Source of the DNA: RH-AL1 sp965277735 | GTDB taxonomy: Bacteria; Pseudomonadota; Alphaproteobacteria; Rhizobiales; Beijerinckiaceae | Direction of reading: 5' to 3' | Assembly: GCA_965277735.1 (NCBI GenBank) | Contig: CBDIDO010000003.1 | Location: 682,001 to 746,000 of the forward strand | DNA length: 64,000 nucleotides | In this document: piece after piece, positions 40,871 to 49,531 of the stretch | How positions within the stretch are numbered: the first letter of the stretch is position 1 | Layout of the letters: each line of letters starts with the position of its first letter | Translations under genes and position numbers: made by a program | Notes under the pieces: generated by a model | Databases searched by the model: none | What the model was told of the DNA's origin: nothing | Seen by the model: only the letters and a program-made list of their open reading frames with translations

Positions 40871-42432
40871 TGGCCATGGATTACGACGCCCCCAACCGTG
40901 AAGACGTGACGATGTCGGAAGCCGGCGAGCCGGTCTCCGCGTCGGGCTCGGGCTGCCACGCCGGCAAGGCGGAGATTCATGCAGCCGCGTCGAAGGCGGG
41001 CAAGTCCGAAATCCTGGCGCGCTACGCCGCCGATTATCCGCAAGGGCCGCACGACCAGCCGCAAAGCATGTGCCCGGCCTTCGGCTCGCTGCGCGTCGGC
41101 CTGCGCATGAAGCGTACCGCGACCGTGCTGTCGGGCTCGGCCTGTTGCGTCTACGGCCTCACCTTCACCTCGCATTTCTACGGCGCCCGGCGCTCGGTCG
41201 GCTACGTGCCGTTCAATTCCGAGACGCTGGTCACCGGCAAGCTGTTCGAGGACATCCGCGAGGCGGTCTACCAGCTCGCCGATCCCGAGCACTACGACGC
41301 GATCGTCGTCACCAATCTCTGCGTGCCCACCGCCTCCGGCGTGCCGCTGCGGCTGCTGCCGAAGGCGATCAACGGCGTCCGCATCATCGGCATCGACGTG
41401 CCGGGCTTCGGAATCCCGACGCATGCGGAAGCCAAGGACGTGCTCGCCGGCGCGATGCTCGCCTATGCCCGCGAGGAGGTCATGGCCGGCCCCGTGGCGG
41501 CGCCCGACAAGGGCCGCAGCGCACGCCCGTCGATCGCACTGGTCGGCGAGATGTTTCCGGCCGATCCCGTCGGCATCGGCGCGCTGCTCGAGCCGCTCGG
41601 GCTCAGCGCCGGCCCGGTCGTGCCGACGCGCGAATGGCGGGAGCTCTATGCCGCGCTGGACTGCGCCGCGGTCGCCGCGATCCATCCCTTCTACAAGGCC
41701 TCGCTGCGCGAGTTTGAAGCAGCTGGGCGCCCGATCGTCGGCTCCGCTCCCGTCGGTGTCGACGGCACCGCCGCCTGGCTCGACGCCATCGGCCGCACCT
41801 GCGGCGTCGCGCAGGACAAGGTCGACGCCGCCAAGAACCGCTTTCTGCCCGCGATCAAGGGCGCGCTGGCCGCCAAGCCGATCAAGGGCCGCATCACGGT
41901 CTCGGGCTACGAAGGCTCGGAGCTGCTCGTCGCGCGCCTCCTCGTCGAGAGCGGCGCCGACGTCTGCTACGTCGGAACGGCCTGCCCGCGCACGCCCTGG
42001 TCGGAAGCCGACCGCGAATGGCTCGACGCCCACGGCATCCCGGTCACCTACCGTGCCTCGCTCGAGCAGGACCTCGCGGCGATGGAGGCGTTTGCGCCGG
42101 ATCTTGCGATCGGCACCACGCCGCTGGTGCAGAAAGCCAAGGCCAAGGGCATTCCGGCGCTCTATTTCACCAACCTCATTTCGGCGCGGCCGCTGTTCGG
42201 CATGATGGGCGCGGGCTCGCTCGCCGAGGTCGTCAACGCCGCGATCGCCTCCAAGCCGCGCTTCGATGCGATGAAGGCCTTCTTCGAGGACGTCGGCACG
42301 GAGCACACCGCCGGCGTCTGGCAAGACACGCCCGTCGATCGGCCGGAGTTCCGCGAGAAGTACAAGAAGGCGCTCGACATTAAGGCCAAGCAGCGTGCGG
42401 CTGAGACCCAGGATCTGGGAGGGCCGGCCTGA
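40870..42432 (+). CDS. bchY: Chlorophyllide a reductase subunit Y
   Basis: A 520-residue NifD-like subunit. The conserved Cys region is QSMCPAFGSLRVGLRMKRTA and VLSGSACCVYGLTFTSHFYG, giving ligands for the 4Fe-4S cluster shared with BchZ; NLCVPTASGVPLRLLPKAI follows. The first ATG (40870) overlaps the bchX stop; MDYDAPN at 40876 and MSEAGEP at 40912 are alternatives. The first ~70 residues are a variable leader. Confidence 0.96.
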   Translation: MAMDYDAPNREDVTMSEAGEPVSASGSGCHAGKAEIHAAASKAGKSEILARYAADYPQGPHDQPQSMCPAFGSLRVGLRMKRTATVLSGSACCVYGLTFTSHFYGARRSVGYVPFNSETLVTGKLFEDIREAVYQLADPEHYDAIVVTNLCVPTASGVPLRLLPKAINGVRIIGIDVPGFGIPTHAEAKDVLAGAMLAYAREEVMAGPVAAPDKGRSARPSIALVGEMFPADPVGIGALLEPLGLSAGPVVPTREWRELYAALDCAAVAAIHPFYKASLREFEAAGRPIVGSAPVGVDGTAAWLDAIGRTCGVAQDKVDAAKNRFLPAIKGALAAKPIKGRITVSGYEGSELLVARLLVESGADVCYVGTACPRTPWSEADREWLDAHGIPVTYRASLEQDLAAMEAFAPDLAIGTTPLVQKAKAKGIPALYFTNLISARPLFGMMGAGSLAEVVNAAIASKPRFDAMKAFFEDVGTEHTAGVWQDTPVDRPEFREKYKKALDIKAKQRAAETQDLGGPA

Positions 42433-43892
42433 TGCTCGTCCTCGATCACGACAGGGCAGGGGGCTATTGGGGCGCGGTCTATGCGTTCACGGCCATCAAG
42501 GGCCTGCAGGTCGTCATCGACGGTCCGGTCGGCTGCGAGAACCTACCGGTGACGGCGGTGCTGCACTACACCGATGGTTTGCCGCCGCACGAGCTGCCGA
42601 TCGTCGTCACCGGCCTGTCGGAAGAAGAGCTCGGCAAGACCGGCACCGAGGGCGCGATGCGCCGCGCCAATGCCGTGCTCGATCCGACGATGCCCTCGGT
42701 GGTCGTCACCGGCTCGATCGCCGAGATGATCGGCGGCGGCGGGACGCCGGAAGGCACCAACATCAAGCGCTTCCTGCCGCGCACGATCGACGAGGATCAA
42801 TGGCAGTCGGCCAACCGCGCGATCAACTGGCTTTGGACCGAGTTCGGTCCGAAGAAGATGCCGGCGCACAAGCCCCGGGCCGAGGGCGCCAAGCCCAAGG
42901 TCAACATCATCGGGCCGATCTACGGCACCTTCAACATGGCGTCCGATCTCGCCGAGATCCGCCGCCTCGTCGAAGGCATCGGCTGCGAGGTCGCGATGAC
43001 CTTCCCGCTCGGCAGCCACATCGCCGATGTCGGCAAGCTGGCGAACGCCGAGGTCAACATCTGCATGTACCGCGAGTTCGGCCGCCTGCTCTGCGAGCAG
43101 CTGGACCGGCCGTACCTGCAGGCGCCGATCGGCCTGCATTCGACGACCAAGTTCCTGCGCTCGCTCGGCGAGCTGACGGGGCTCGACCCTGAGCCCTTCA
43201 TCGAGCGCGAGAAGCACACGACGATCAAGCCGCTGTGGGACCTGTGGCGCTCGGTGACGCAGGATTTCTTCGGCACCGCCACCTTCGCGGTGGTCGCGAG
43301 CGAGACCTATGCGCGCGGCGTGCGGCACTTCCTGGAAGACGAGCTGGGGCTGCCCTGCACCTTCGCGATCGGCCGCAAGCCCGGCGCCAAGACCGACAAC
43401 GACGAAGTGCGCGCGCTCTGCAAGACGAAGCCGCCGCTCGTGCTGTTCGGCTCCTACAACGAGCGCATGTATCTCGCCGAAGCGGGCTCCCGAGCGAGCT
43501 ACATCCCGCTGTCGTTCCCCGGCGCGATCATCCGCCGCCACACCGGCACGCCGGTCATGGGCTATTCGGGCGCGACCTGGCTCGTGCAGGAGGTGGCGAA
43601 CGCGCTGTTCGACGCGCTCTTCCACATCCTGCCGCTCGCGACCGCGATGGACAAGGTCGCGGCCACCCCCTCGCGCTTCGCCGAGGCGCCGCGCCGCGAT
43701 CTTTCCTGGGACGACGCCGCGCGCGCCGCGCTCGAGACGCTCGTCGACGCGCAGCCGGTGCTGGTGCGCATCTCCGCCGCCAAGCGGCTGCGCGATGCGG
43801 CCGAAGGCGTCGCCCAGGAGCGTGGCGATAGCCGCGTCACCGCCGATCACGTCGAGTCTTCGGCGAATGCTTTCGCGGGGGCGCCCGCATGA
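42432..43892 (+). CDS. bchZ: Chlorophyllide a reductase subunit Z
   Basis: A 486-residue NifK-like subunit. It begins with the family stretch DHDRAGGYWGAVYAFTAIKG and a Cys in VIDGPVGCENLPVTAVLHYT that contributes to the shared cluster. FPLGSHIADVGKLANAEVN and QAPIGLHSTTKFLRSLGEL are also typical. The C-terminal ~75 residues form the usual light-independent-reductase tail. Its ATG overlaps the bchY stop (TGATG). puf promoters may lie inside its 3' half, as in other purple bacteria; none is obvious. Confidence 0.96.
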   Translation: MLVLDHDRAGGYWGAVYAFTAIKGLQVVIDGPVGCENLPVTAVLHYTDGLPPHELPIVVTGLSEEELGKTGTEGAMRRANAVLDPTMPSVVVTGSIAEMIGGGGTPEGTNIKRFLPRTIDEDQWQSANRAINWLWTEFGPKKMPAHKPRAEGAKPKVNIIGPIYGTFNMASDLAEIRRLVEGIGCEVAMTFPLGSHIADVGKLANAEVNICMYREFGRLLCEQLDRPYLQAPIGLHSTTKFLRSLGELTGLDPEPFIEREKHTTIKPLWDLWRSVTQDFFGTATFAVVASETYARGVRHFLEDELGLPCTFAIGRKPGAKTDNDEVRALCKTKPPLVLFGSYNERMYLAEAGSRASYIPLSFPGAIIRRHTGTPVMGYSGATWLVQEVANALFDALFHILPLATAMDKVAATPSRFAEAPRRDLSWDDAARAALETLVDAQPVLVRISAAKRLRDAAEGVAQERGDSRVTADHVESSANAFAGAPA

Positions 43893-43924
43893 CCACGACA
43901 TCTGACACCTCGAGGAGGATCGAA

Positions 43925-44146
43925 ATGAATGCTCGTCGCCTCGCCGCTCCCGCGGGCCCCGCCCGCGACTGGGACGGCGTCCAGTTCAAGACGATCTTCG
44001 CGCTCTCGTTCGCGATCTACCTTCCGATCGCGCTGATGGCGCGGCTGTTCCCCGCCTATTGGCGGGCCGACGTGCCGCACCGCTCGATCTTCGCCGATGC
44101 CGTCGCCGGCGCCGGCACCACGGCGCAGCTGGCCTTCTGGGGCTAG
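43925..44146 (+). CDS. pufQ: PufQ-like small membrane protein
   Basis: A 73-residue protein with one hydrophobic segment, TIFALSFAIYLPIALMARLF, in the position of pufQ between bchZ and pufB. PufQ of Rhodobacter (about 74 residues) has a similar single helix and affects bacteriochlorophyll delivery or formation. An ATG at 43889 would overlap the bchZ stop, but the ATG at 43925 has a perfect Shine-Dalgarno sequence (aggagg, 6-bp spacing) and gives the family length. Sequence similarity is weak, so the call leans on position and size. Confidence 0.7.
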   Translation: MNARRLAAPAGPARDWDGVQFKTIFALSFAIYLPIALMARLFPAYWRADVPHRSIFADAVAGAGTTAQLAFWG

Positions 44147-44273
44147 TCCTGCGCCAAACAATTCGTCCGGGTCCCCGGGCGCATAAGCCGTCGCTGCGGT
44201 ACGCCGCCGCGACGATCCCGCCGCCAGGTCCTGCGCGGTAACGGCCGCAAGGCCATCAGAAAAGGAGGGTAAC
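44147..44273 (+). other. Intercistronic region between pufQ and pufB
   Basis: 127 bp without a reading frame. It includes GC-rich segments that can fold (gtcgctgcggtacgccgccgcgac). It ends with a strong ribosome site, aaggagg at 44262-44268, 5 bp before the pufB ATG. In puf operons such gaps hold processing sites that raise LH1 mRNA over the upstream part. Confidence 0.5.
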
Positions 44274-44492
44274 ATGGCTGATGTCCCGGGACGCGACGTC
44301 TCCATATCAGGCATGACCGAGCCAGAAGCTCGTGAGTTCCACCAGATCTTCGTGACCAGCTTCCTCGCCTTCACAGCCGTCGCGGTCGTCGCGCACGTGC
44401 TCGTGTACATCTGGCGTCCGTGGCTGCCGCCGGTCGGTGGATACAAGACGTCGATGGAGATCATCCATCACGCTCTCACCGCTCTGACCTAA
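44274..44492 (+). CDS. pufB: LH1 antenna beta polypeptide
   Basis: A 72-residue beta chain of the core light-harvesting complex. It carries MTEPEAREFHQIFVTSF, then the membrane helix with the bacteriochlorophyll-ligating His in VAVVAHVLVYIWRPWLPP. The last ~20 residues (GGYKTSMEIIHHALTALT) extend beyond the usual end of PufB after WRPW. The ribosome site is nearly perfect. The pufA start is 12 bp after the stop. Confidence 0.95.
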   Translation: MADVPGRDVSISGMTEPEAREFHQIFVTSFLAFTAVAVVAHVLVYIWRPWLPPVGGYKTSMEIIHHALTALT

Positions 44493-44503
44493 GGAGAACG
44501 ATC

Positions 44504-44695
44504 ATGTGGCGTGTTTGGCTGCTGTTTGATCCCCGCAGGACGCTGATCGCTCTGTTCACGTTCCTGTTCGGACTGGCACTTCTGATCCACTTCATCCTGC
44601 TCTCGACGGACCGCTTCAATTGGCTCGAAGGGCCTCATGCGAAGACGGCTTCGGCGGCCAGCGAGATGTCGCCGATGCCCTCGCCCGCCAAGTAG
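44504..44695 (+). CDS. pufA: LH1 antenna alpha polypeptide
   Basis: A 63-residue alpha chain starting MWRVWLLFDPRRTLIALFTF, the canonical N-terminus, with the pigment-ligating His in ALLIHFILLST and the following FNWLEG. The Shine-Dalgarno sequence aaggag lies 7 bp before the ATG. The C-terminus (KTASAASEMSPMPSPAK) is a short extension probably trimmed or disordered. It pairs with PufB around the reaction centre. Confidence 0.96.
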   Translation: MWRVWLLFDPRRTLIALFTFLFGLALLIHFILLSTDRFNWLEGPHAKTASAASEMSPMPSPAK

Positions 44696-44718
44696 CGGAC
44701 GAAGGTAGGATATAAAAC

Positions 44719-44760
44719 GATCGATGGCGGCGCCGGACATGCGCTGGGCCGCCGTCGACC
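44719..44760 (+). promoter_or_regulatory. Intercistronic stem-loop between pufA and pufL
   Basis: gatcgatggcggc (44719-44731) pairs with gccgccgtcgacc (44748-44760), about 12 of 13 positions counting one G-U pair, around a 16-nt loop. It has no T-run. A hairpin at this position in puf operons protects the pufBA message, giving more antenna than reaction-centre protein; the same role is inferred here. Confidence 0.75.
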
Positions 44761-44809
44761 ACGATGCGGACGGTGATACGCGCCGTGCGCTGGCGGGAGG
44801 CTTCTGGTC

Positions 44810-45634
44810 ATGGCGATGCTCTCTTTCGAGCGGAAATACCGCGTGCCCGGCGGCACGCTCATCGGCGGCGATCTCTTCGACTTCTGGGTCGGACCGTTCT
44901 TCGTCGGCTTCTTCGGGATCACGACGATCTTCTTTTCCTTCGTCGGCACCGCGCTGATCGTCTACGGCGCCTCGCTCGGGCCGACGTGGAACGTCTGGCA
45001 GATCTCGATCGCGCCCCCCGACATCTCCTACGGCCTGGCGCTCGCGCCGCTGAAGGAGGGCGGGCTCTGGCAGCTCATCACGATCTGCGCACTCGGGGCC
45101 TTCTCGTCCTGGGCGCTGCGCGAGGTGGAGATCTGCCGCAAGCTCGGCATCGGCCTGCATGTGCCGTTCGCCTTCTCGGTCGCGATCTTCGCCTACTTCT
45201 CGTTGGAGGTCATACGACCTGTGCTGCTCGGCGCCTGGGGCTTCGGCTTCCCGTACGGGATCCTGTCGCACCTCGATTGGGTGTCGAACACCGGCTACCA
45301 GTACCTCCACTTCCATTATAATCCCGCGCACATGCTGGCGATCACCTTCTTCTTCGCCACCACGCTCGCGCTGTCGCTACACGGCTCGCTGGTGCTCTCC
45401 GCGACCAACCCGCAAAAGGGTGAGCGCGTGAAGACGCCGGAGCACGAGAACACGGTGTTTCGCGACTACATCGGCTGGTCGATCGGCACTATCGGCATTC
45501 ACCGCCTCGGCCTCTTCCTGGCGCTGTCGGCGGGCTTCTGGAGCGCTGTCTGCATCATCATCTCCGGTCCCTTCTGGTCGAAGGGTTGGCCGGAATGGTG
45601 GAACTGGTGGCTCAACCTTCCGATCTGGCGCTGA
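44810..45634 (+). CDS. pufL: Photosynthetic reaction centre L subunit
   Basis: A 274-residue five-helix subunit of the type-2 reaction centre. It starts MAMLSFERKYRVPGGTLIGG. Later come SHLDWVSNTGYQYLHFHYNP with the special-pair and accessory pigment His residues, ATTLALSLHGSLVLS with an iron-ligand His, and IGTIGIHRLGLFLALSAGFW. Length and motifs are those of purple bacteria. It is followed by pufM after 11 bp. Confidence 0.98.
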   Translation: MAMLSFERKYRVPGGTLIGGDLFDFWVGPFFVGFFGITTIFFSFVGTALIVYGASLGPTWNVWQISIAPPDISYGLALAPLKEGGLWQLITICALGAFSSWALREVEICRKLGIGLHVPFAFSVAIFAYFSLEVIRPVLLGAWGFGFPYGILSHLDWVSNTGYQYLHFHYNPAHMLAITFFFATTLALSLHGSLVLSATNPQKGERVKTPEHENTVFRDYIGWSIGTIGIHRLGLFLALSAGFWSAVCIIISGPFWSKGWPEWWNWWLNLPIWR

Positions 45635-45645
45635 GGGAGATCGTC

Positions 45646-46626
45646 ATGCCTGAGTACCAGAATATCTTCACCCAAGTTCAGGTCCGCGGTCCGCTCTATC
45701 CGGGCATCCCGCTCACCCGCGGCGAGAACCGCGAGCGCCTCGGCAAGCCGTTCTTCAGCTACTGGGCCGGCGTCATCGGCGACGCGCAGATCGGGCCGGT
45801 CTATCTCGGCTTCCTCGGCACCGCGTCGATCCTTTTCGGCGTGCTGGCCTTCGAGATCATCGGCCTCAACATGTGGGCCTCGGTGAACTGGGATCCCGTC
45901 CAGTTCGTCCGCCAACTGTTCTGGCTCAAGCTCGAGCCGCCGCCGCCGTCGGCCGGCCTGTGCATGATCTGCCCGCTCAACCAGGGCGGCTGGTGGCAGA
46001 TCGCCGGCTTCTTCCTCACGACGTCGGTGCTGCTGTGGTGGCTGCGCATCTATCGCCGCGCCAAGGCGCTCGGCATGGGCACGCATGCCGCTTGGGCGTT
46101 CCTGTCGGCGATCTGGCTGTTCCTCGTGCTGGGCTTCATCCGGCCGCTGCTGATGGGCAGCTGGGGCGAGGCGGTGCCGTTCGGCATCTTCCCGCACCTC
46201 GACTGGACCGCGGCCTTCTCGCTGCGCTACGGCAACCTCTTCTACAACCCCTTCCACATGCTCTCGATCGCGTTCCTCTACGGATCGACGCTGCTCTTCG
46301 CCATGCACGGCGCGACGATCCTTGCGGTCTCCCGCCTCGGCGGCGAGCGCGAGATCGAGCAGATCGTCGACCGGGGCACGGCCTCCGAGCGTGCGGCCCT
46401 GTTCTGGCGCTGGACGATGGGCTTCAACGCGACGATGGAATCGATCCATCGCTGGGCGTGGTGGTTCGCGGTGCTGACACCGCTGGTCGGCGGCATCGGC
46501 ATCCTGCTCACCGGCACGGCGGTCGACAATTGGTACCTCTGGGCGGTCAAGCATGGTGTGGCCCCACACTATCCGCAGGTCGGACCGGTGGTCGTCGATC
46601 CGGCGCTGAAGGCGGGAGTGCAGTGA
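45646..46626 (+). CDS. pufM: Photosynthetic reaction centre M subunit
   Basis: A 326-residue five-helix subunit starting MPEYQNIFTQVQVRGPLYPG. SLRYGNLFYNPFHMLSIAFL carries pigment-binding His residues, LLFAMHGATILAVSRLGGER the iron and quinone region, and GFNATMESIHRWAWWFAVL another His ligand. The ATG at 45646 (with gaggga upstream) is chosen over an in-frame ATG at 45586 inside pufL. It forms the reaction-centre core with PufL; subunit H (puhA) is not in the window. Confidence 0.98.
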   Translation: MPEYQNIFTQVQVRGPLYPGIPLTRGENRERLGKPFFSYWAGVIGDAQIGPVYLGFLGTASILFGVLAFEIIGLNMWASVNWDPVQFVRQLFWLKLEPPPPSAGLCMICPLNQGGWWQIAGFFLTTSVLLWWLRIYRRAKALGMGTHAAWAFLSAIWLFLVLGFIRPLLMGSWGEAVPFGIFPHLDWTAAFSLRYGNLFYNPFHMLSIAFLYGSTLLFAMHGATILAVSRLGGEREIEQIVDRGTASERAALFWRWTMGFNATMESIHRWAWWFAVLTPLVGGIGILLTGTAVDNWYLWAVKHGVAPHYPQVGPVVVDPALKAGVQ

Positions 46627-46627
46627 G

Positions 46628-47743
46628 ATGAAGAAGCTCGGCATCGGCACGATCATCGGCCTCACCGTCGTCACGATCGCATTCGCCTTCATCGTCTTCG
46701 GGACCTTCCAGGCCCCGCGGACGGAGAGCATCCAGCACGGCTATCGTGGCACGGGCATGGATCTCATCTACCATCGTGCCGAGCTGACCTCGGCCGAAGC
46801 ATCGAACAAGGTGCCGAAGGTCATCCCGGCGTCGACGCCCGTCGGCACCAAGGCGTCGACGGTCTATAAGAACCTCAAGGTTCTCGGCGACGTCGACGTC
46901 TCCGAGTTCGGCCGCATCATGGCCTCGATGGCGACGTGGGTGGCTCCGACGCAGAGCTGTGCCTATTGCCACGGCGCCAGCGGCAACTTCGCTTCCGACG
47001 ACCTCTATACCAAGCGCGTCGCGCGGCGGATGCTGCAGATGACCCGTCACATCAACGTCGACTGGAAGGACCACGTCGGCCAGGCGGGCGTCGTCTGCTA
47101 CACCTGCCATCGCGGCCAGCCGGTGCCGACCTACATCTGGTTCGACACCAAGACGCCGGCGGCGGGCTTCGGCACGGTCTCCACGGTGGGCGGCGACAGC
47201 GCGTTGCCGGCGAACCCGTACTCGCCGTTCCTCGAGCAGGCCAACGAGATCCGCGTCGTGGCGAAGACCGCGCTGCCGGGCACCGATCGGCAGTCGATCA
47301 AGCAGGCCGAATACACGTATTCACTGATGATGGCGTTCTCCAAGGCGCTCGGCGTGAACTGCACGTTCTGCCACAACACGCGCTCGTTCGCCGCCTGGGA
47401 CCAGAGCTCGCCGCAACGCGCGACGGCCTGGTACGGCATCCGCATGGTGCGTGACCTCAACGTTAACTATCTCGGCAGCCTGAAGGACACGTTCCCGAAG
47501 TATCGCCTCGGGCCGGAGGGCGACGTCGCCAAGCTCGACTGCACGACGTGTCACCAGGGCGCCTACAAGCCGCTGCTCGGCGCCAAGGTCGCCGACAAGT
47601 TCCAGGAGCTCGAGACGACCGCCGACGTCGCCAGCGCGGCGGCGGCACCGAAGCCCGCTGCGGAGCCGGCCCCGGCGACGCCGCCGGCTCCTGCTCCGGC
47701 CCCTCCGGCGGCCGCGCCCACGCCGCCAGCCGATGGCAAGTAG
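46628..47743 (+). CDS. pufC: Tetraheme cytochrome c subunit of the reaction centre
   Basis: A 371-residue periplasmic cytochrome that re-reduces the photo-oxidised special pair. Four CxxCH sites are present: CAYCH (111), CYTCH (157), CTFCH (245) and CTTCH (305). The N-terminus has a hydrophobic segment (about 8-27) but no Cys for a lipobox, so it is probably membrane-anchored by an uncleaved helix. The last ~40 residues are an Ala/Pro-rich tail (AAAPKPAAEPAPATPP). It starts 1 bp after pufM and is the last gene before a strong terminator. Confidence 0.97.
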   Translation: MKKLGIGTIIGLTVVTIAFAFIVFGTFQAPRTESIQHGYRGTGMDLIYHRAELTSAEASNKVPKVIPASTPVGTKASTVYKNLKVLGDVDVSEFGRIMASMATWVAPTQSCAYCHGASGNFASDDLYTKRVARRMLQMTRHINVDWKDHVGQAGVVCYTCHRGQPVPTYIWFDTKTPAAGFGTVSTVGGDSALPANPYSPFLEQANEIRVVAKTALPGTDRQSIKQAEYTYSLMMAFSKALGVNCTFCHNTRSFAAWDQSSPQRATAWYGIRMVRDLNVNYLGSLKDTFPKYRLGPEGDVAKLDCTTCHQGAYKPLLGAKVADKFQELETTADVASAAAAPKPAAEPAPATPPAPAPAPPAAAPTPPADGK

Positions 47744-47764
47744 CCAGCTCGACATCCAATAGAA

Positions 47765-47803
47765 GAGGGGCCCCGTTCGCAGGATCGGGGCCCCTCTCTT
47801 TGT
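47765..47803 (+). terminator. Rho-independent terminator of the puf operon
   Basis: gaggggccccg (47765-47775) and cggggcccctc (47787-47797) form a perfect 11-bp stem with an 11-nt loop, followed by tctttgt. It starts 21 bp after the pufC stop. Confidence 0.92.
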
Positions 47804-47867
47804 ATCCTTTACGACCCAGCCCCTGCCGCGTATCCGTCGCTCCAGCCCGGCAGCGGCTTGGAGAGAC

Positions 47868-48542
47868 ATGAGCACAGCCCACATCGACGACGCTCTGCCC
47901 GCCGCCGCGTCGACGTCGGGCTTTGCCGCAATCCTCCGCGAGGAGACGGCAACCGTGCATCGCCAGGCCGAGCGCGCTGGCTTCGTCGCCGACCTCATCC
48001 GCAATCGCGCGACGCGTGACGGCTACGCCCTGTTCCTGCGCAACCTCGTCCCCGCCTACACGGCGCTCGAGGCGGCCTTGGCCCGCACCCCGGCCGGCCC
48101 GCTCGTCGCCGCCTTCGCGGCGCGGGGCCTCGCGCGCCTGCCGGCGCTGACGCGCGATCTCGCGGCGCTCGCCGGCCCGGACTGGGCGACGCGCTGCGCG
48201 CTGCTGCCCGAAGCGGAAGCCTATGGCGCGGCGATCGCGGCGGCAGCCGACGAGGTGCCCGCGCTCATCGCGCACGCCTACGCGCGCTACCTCGGCGATC
48301 TCAGCGGTGGCCAGATCCTGAAGCCGGTCCTGGCGCGCACGCTCGGCCTCGGGCCGGAGGCGCTGGGCTTCTACGACTTCCCCGCGCTCGCCGACGTTGC
48401 CGCGACCAAGCTCGCGATGCGCGCCGCGCTGGACAGCGTGCCGGTCGGCTCGAGCGAGGCCGATCGGCTCGTCGCCGCGGCGATCGCGGCCTTCCATCAC
48501 AACATCGCGGTCTCCGAGGCCGTGCAGCGGGCGGCGGGCTGA
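47868..48542 (+). CDS. Biliverdin-forming heme oxygenase
   Basis: A 224-residue heme oxygenase that opens heme to biliverdin, iron and CO. The proximal His is in TATVHRQAERAGF (His31); the distal helix is HAYARYLGDLSGGQILKPVL, with the glycine-rich family signature. In phototrophs the product serves bacteriophytochromes that control photosynthesis genes; iron recovery is the alternative. No phytochrome gene is adjacent. It follows the puf terminator and overlaps the next gene (TGATG). Confidence 0.9.
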   Translation: MSTAHIDDALPAAASTSGFAAILREETATVHRQAERAGFVADLIRNRATRDGYALFLRNLVPAYTALEAALARTPAGPLVAAFAARGLARLPALTRDLAALAGPDWATRCALLPEAEAYGAAIAAAADEVPALIAHAYARYLGDLSGGQILKPVLARTLGLGPEALGFYDFPALADVAATKLAMRAALDSVPVGSSEADRLVAAAIAAFHHNIAVSEAVQRAAG

Positions 48543-49237
48543 TGCCGCGGGACGCTTTCGGCCAGGAGATCGGCGTCCCGCTCGCCGGCTGGAAGCCGCC
48601 ACCGCCGCCGCCACGCAACGCGATCGCGGGACGCTATTGCCGCCTCGAGCCGCTCGACGCGCGACGCCATGCGGCGGATCTCTTCGATGCCTATGCCGCA
48701 GTCCCCGACGCGCGCGACTGGGCCTACCTGCCGCTTGAGCGTCCGGCCGATGTCGATGGGCTGCGTGCGCTGATCGCGGCGCAGTCGCTGTCGCGCGATC
48801 CGCTGCATTTCGCCGTTCTCGATGGCGACGGGCATGCCGTCGGCTCGGCCGCGCTGATGCGGATCGACCCGCCGAACGGCGTCATCGAGGTCGGCCACAT
48901 CAATTTCTCGCCCAGTCTCAAGCGGACGCGCGCGGGCACCGAGGCGATCTTCCTGTTCATGCGCCTCGCCTTTCAGCTCGGCTACCGGCGGTTCGAGTGG
49001 AAGTGCGACAGCCTCAATGCGCCGTCGCGGCGCGCGGCCGAGCGTTACGGCTTCACCTTCGAGGGTATCTTCCGGCAAGCCATCGTGACCAAAGGCCGCA
49101 ACCGCGACACCGCCTGGTACGCGATCGTCAACGGCGACTGGCCGCGCATCGAGGCCGCGTTCGAGGCATGGCTCAAGCCCGACAACTTCGATGAGGCGGG
49201 GCAACAGCGCCGGCCGCTGGCGGCGCGCGGCGCTTAG
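48542..49237 (+). CDS. GNAT-family N-acetyltransferase (RimJ/RimL-like)
   Basis: A 231-residue acetyltransferase of the GNAT_3/RimJ-like type. IEVGHINFSPSLKRTRAGTE carries the acetyl-CoA pyrophosphate loop region, LGYRRFEWKCDSLNAPSRRA and AERYGFTFEGIFRQ the C-terminal core. Proteins of this size commonly acetylate small molecules or protein N-termini; the substrate is unknown. Its ATG overlaps the heme oxygenase stop by one base, so the two are translated together. Confidence 0.88.
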   Translation: MPRDAFGQEIGVPLAGWKPPPPPPRNAIAGRYCRLEPLDARRHAADLFDAYAAVPDARDWAYLPLERPADVDGLRALIAAQSLSRDPLHFAVLDGDGHAVGSAALMRIDPPNGVIEVGHINFSPSLKRTRAGTEAIFLFMRLAFQLGYRRFEWKCDSLNAPSRRAAERYGFTFEGIFRQAIVTKGRNRDTAWYAIVNGDWPRIEAAFEAWLKPDNFDEAGQQRRPLAARGA

Positions 49238-49267
49238 AGGCGTTGCCTGGAGACTTGGAAGCGTTGC

Positions 49268-49531
49268 TTAGAGGTGGCGGCGCTTGACGCCGAGGTCGAA
49301 GGCGACGCGGCAGACGGCGCTGAGATCGGCGTGGTTCTGCTTCATACAGGCGATCAGGCCGTCCTCGTTGGGATAGACTCCGCTGCACAGGCGCATCGCG
49401 TCCATCGTGCAGGCGGCCTTCTCGGCATTGGTGATGTGATACTTGTCCTTCACGGCCTCGTCGCCGAGCGCCGCGGTCGACGCGATCAGCGAGACGAGCC
49501 CGATCGACGTCAACAATCGTCGCATGAGCAT
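49268..49531 (-). CDS. Small exported cysteine-containing protein
   Basis: An 87-residue protein with a Sec signal (MLMRRLLTSIGLVSLIASTA, cleavage near ALGDE). The mature part has four Cys: AACTMDAMRLCSG, GLIACMKQ and SAVCRVAF. This pattern (ITxAExxAC...C...CM...C) recurs in small exported proteins of Rhizobiales as I recall. Function unknown. An ATG at 49525 is an alternative start. It lies opposite in direction to both neighbours. Confidence 0.65.
   Translation of the reverse strand: MLMRRLLTSIGLVSLIASTAALGDEAVKDKYHITNAEKAACTMDAMRLCSGVYPNEDGLIACMKQNHADLSAVCRVAFDLGVKRRHL

Noticed and set aside
43889..43924. Upstream ATG for the PufQ-like protein overlapping the bchZ stop
   Set aside because: The ATG at 43925 has a perfect aggagg at correct spacing and gives the usual length; the earlier start would place this ribosome site inside the gene.
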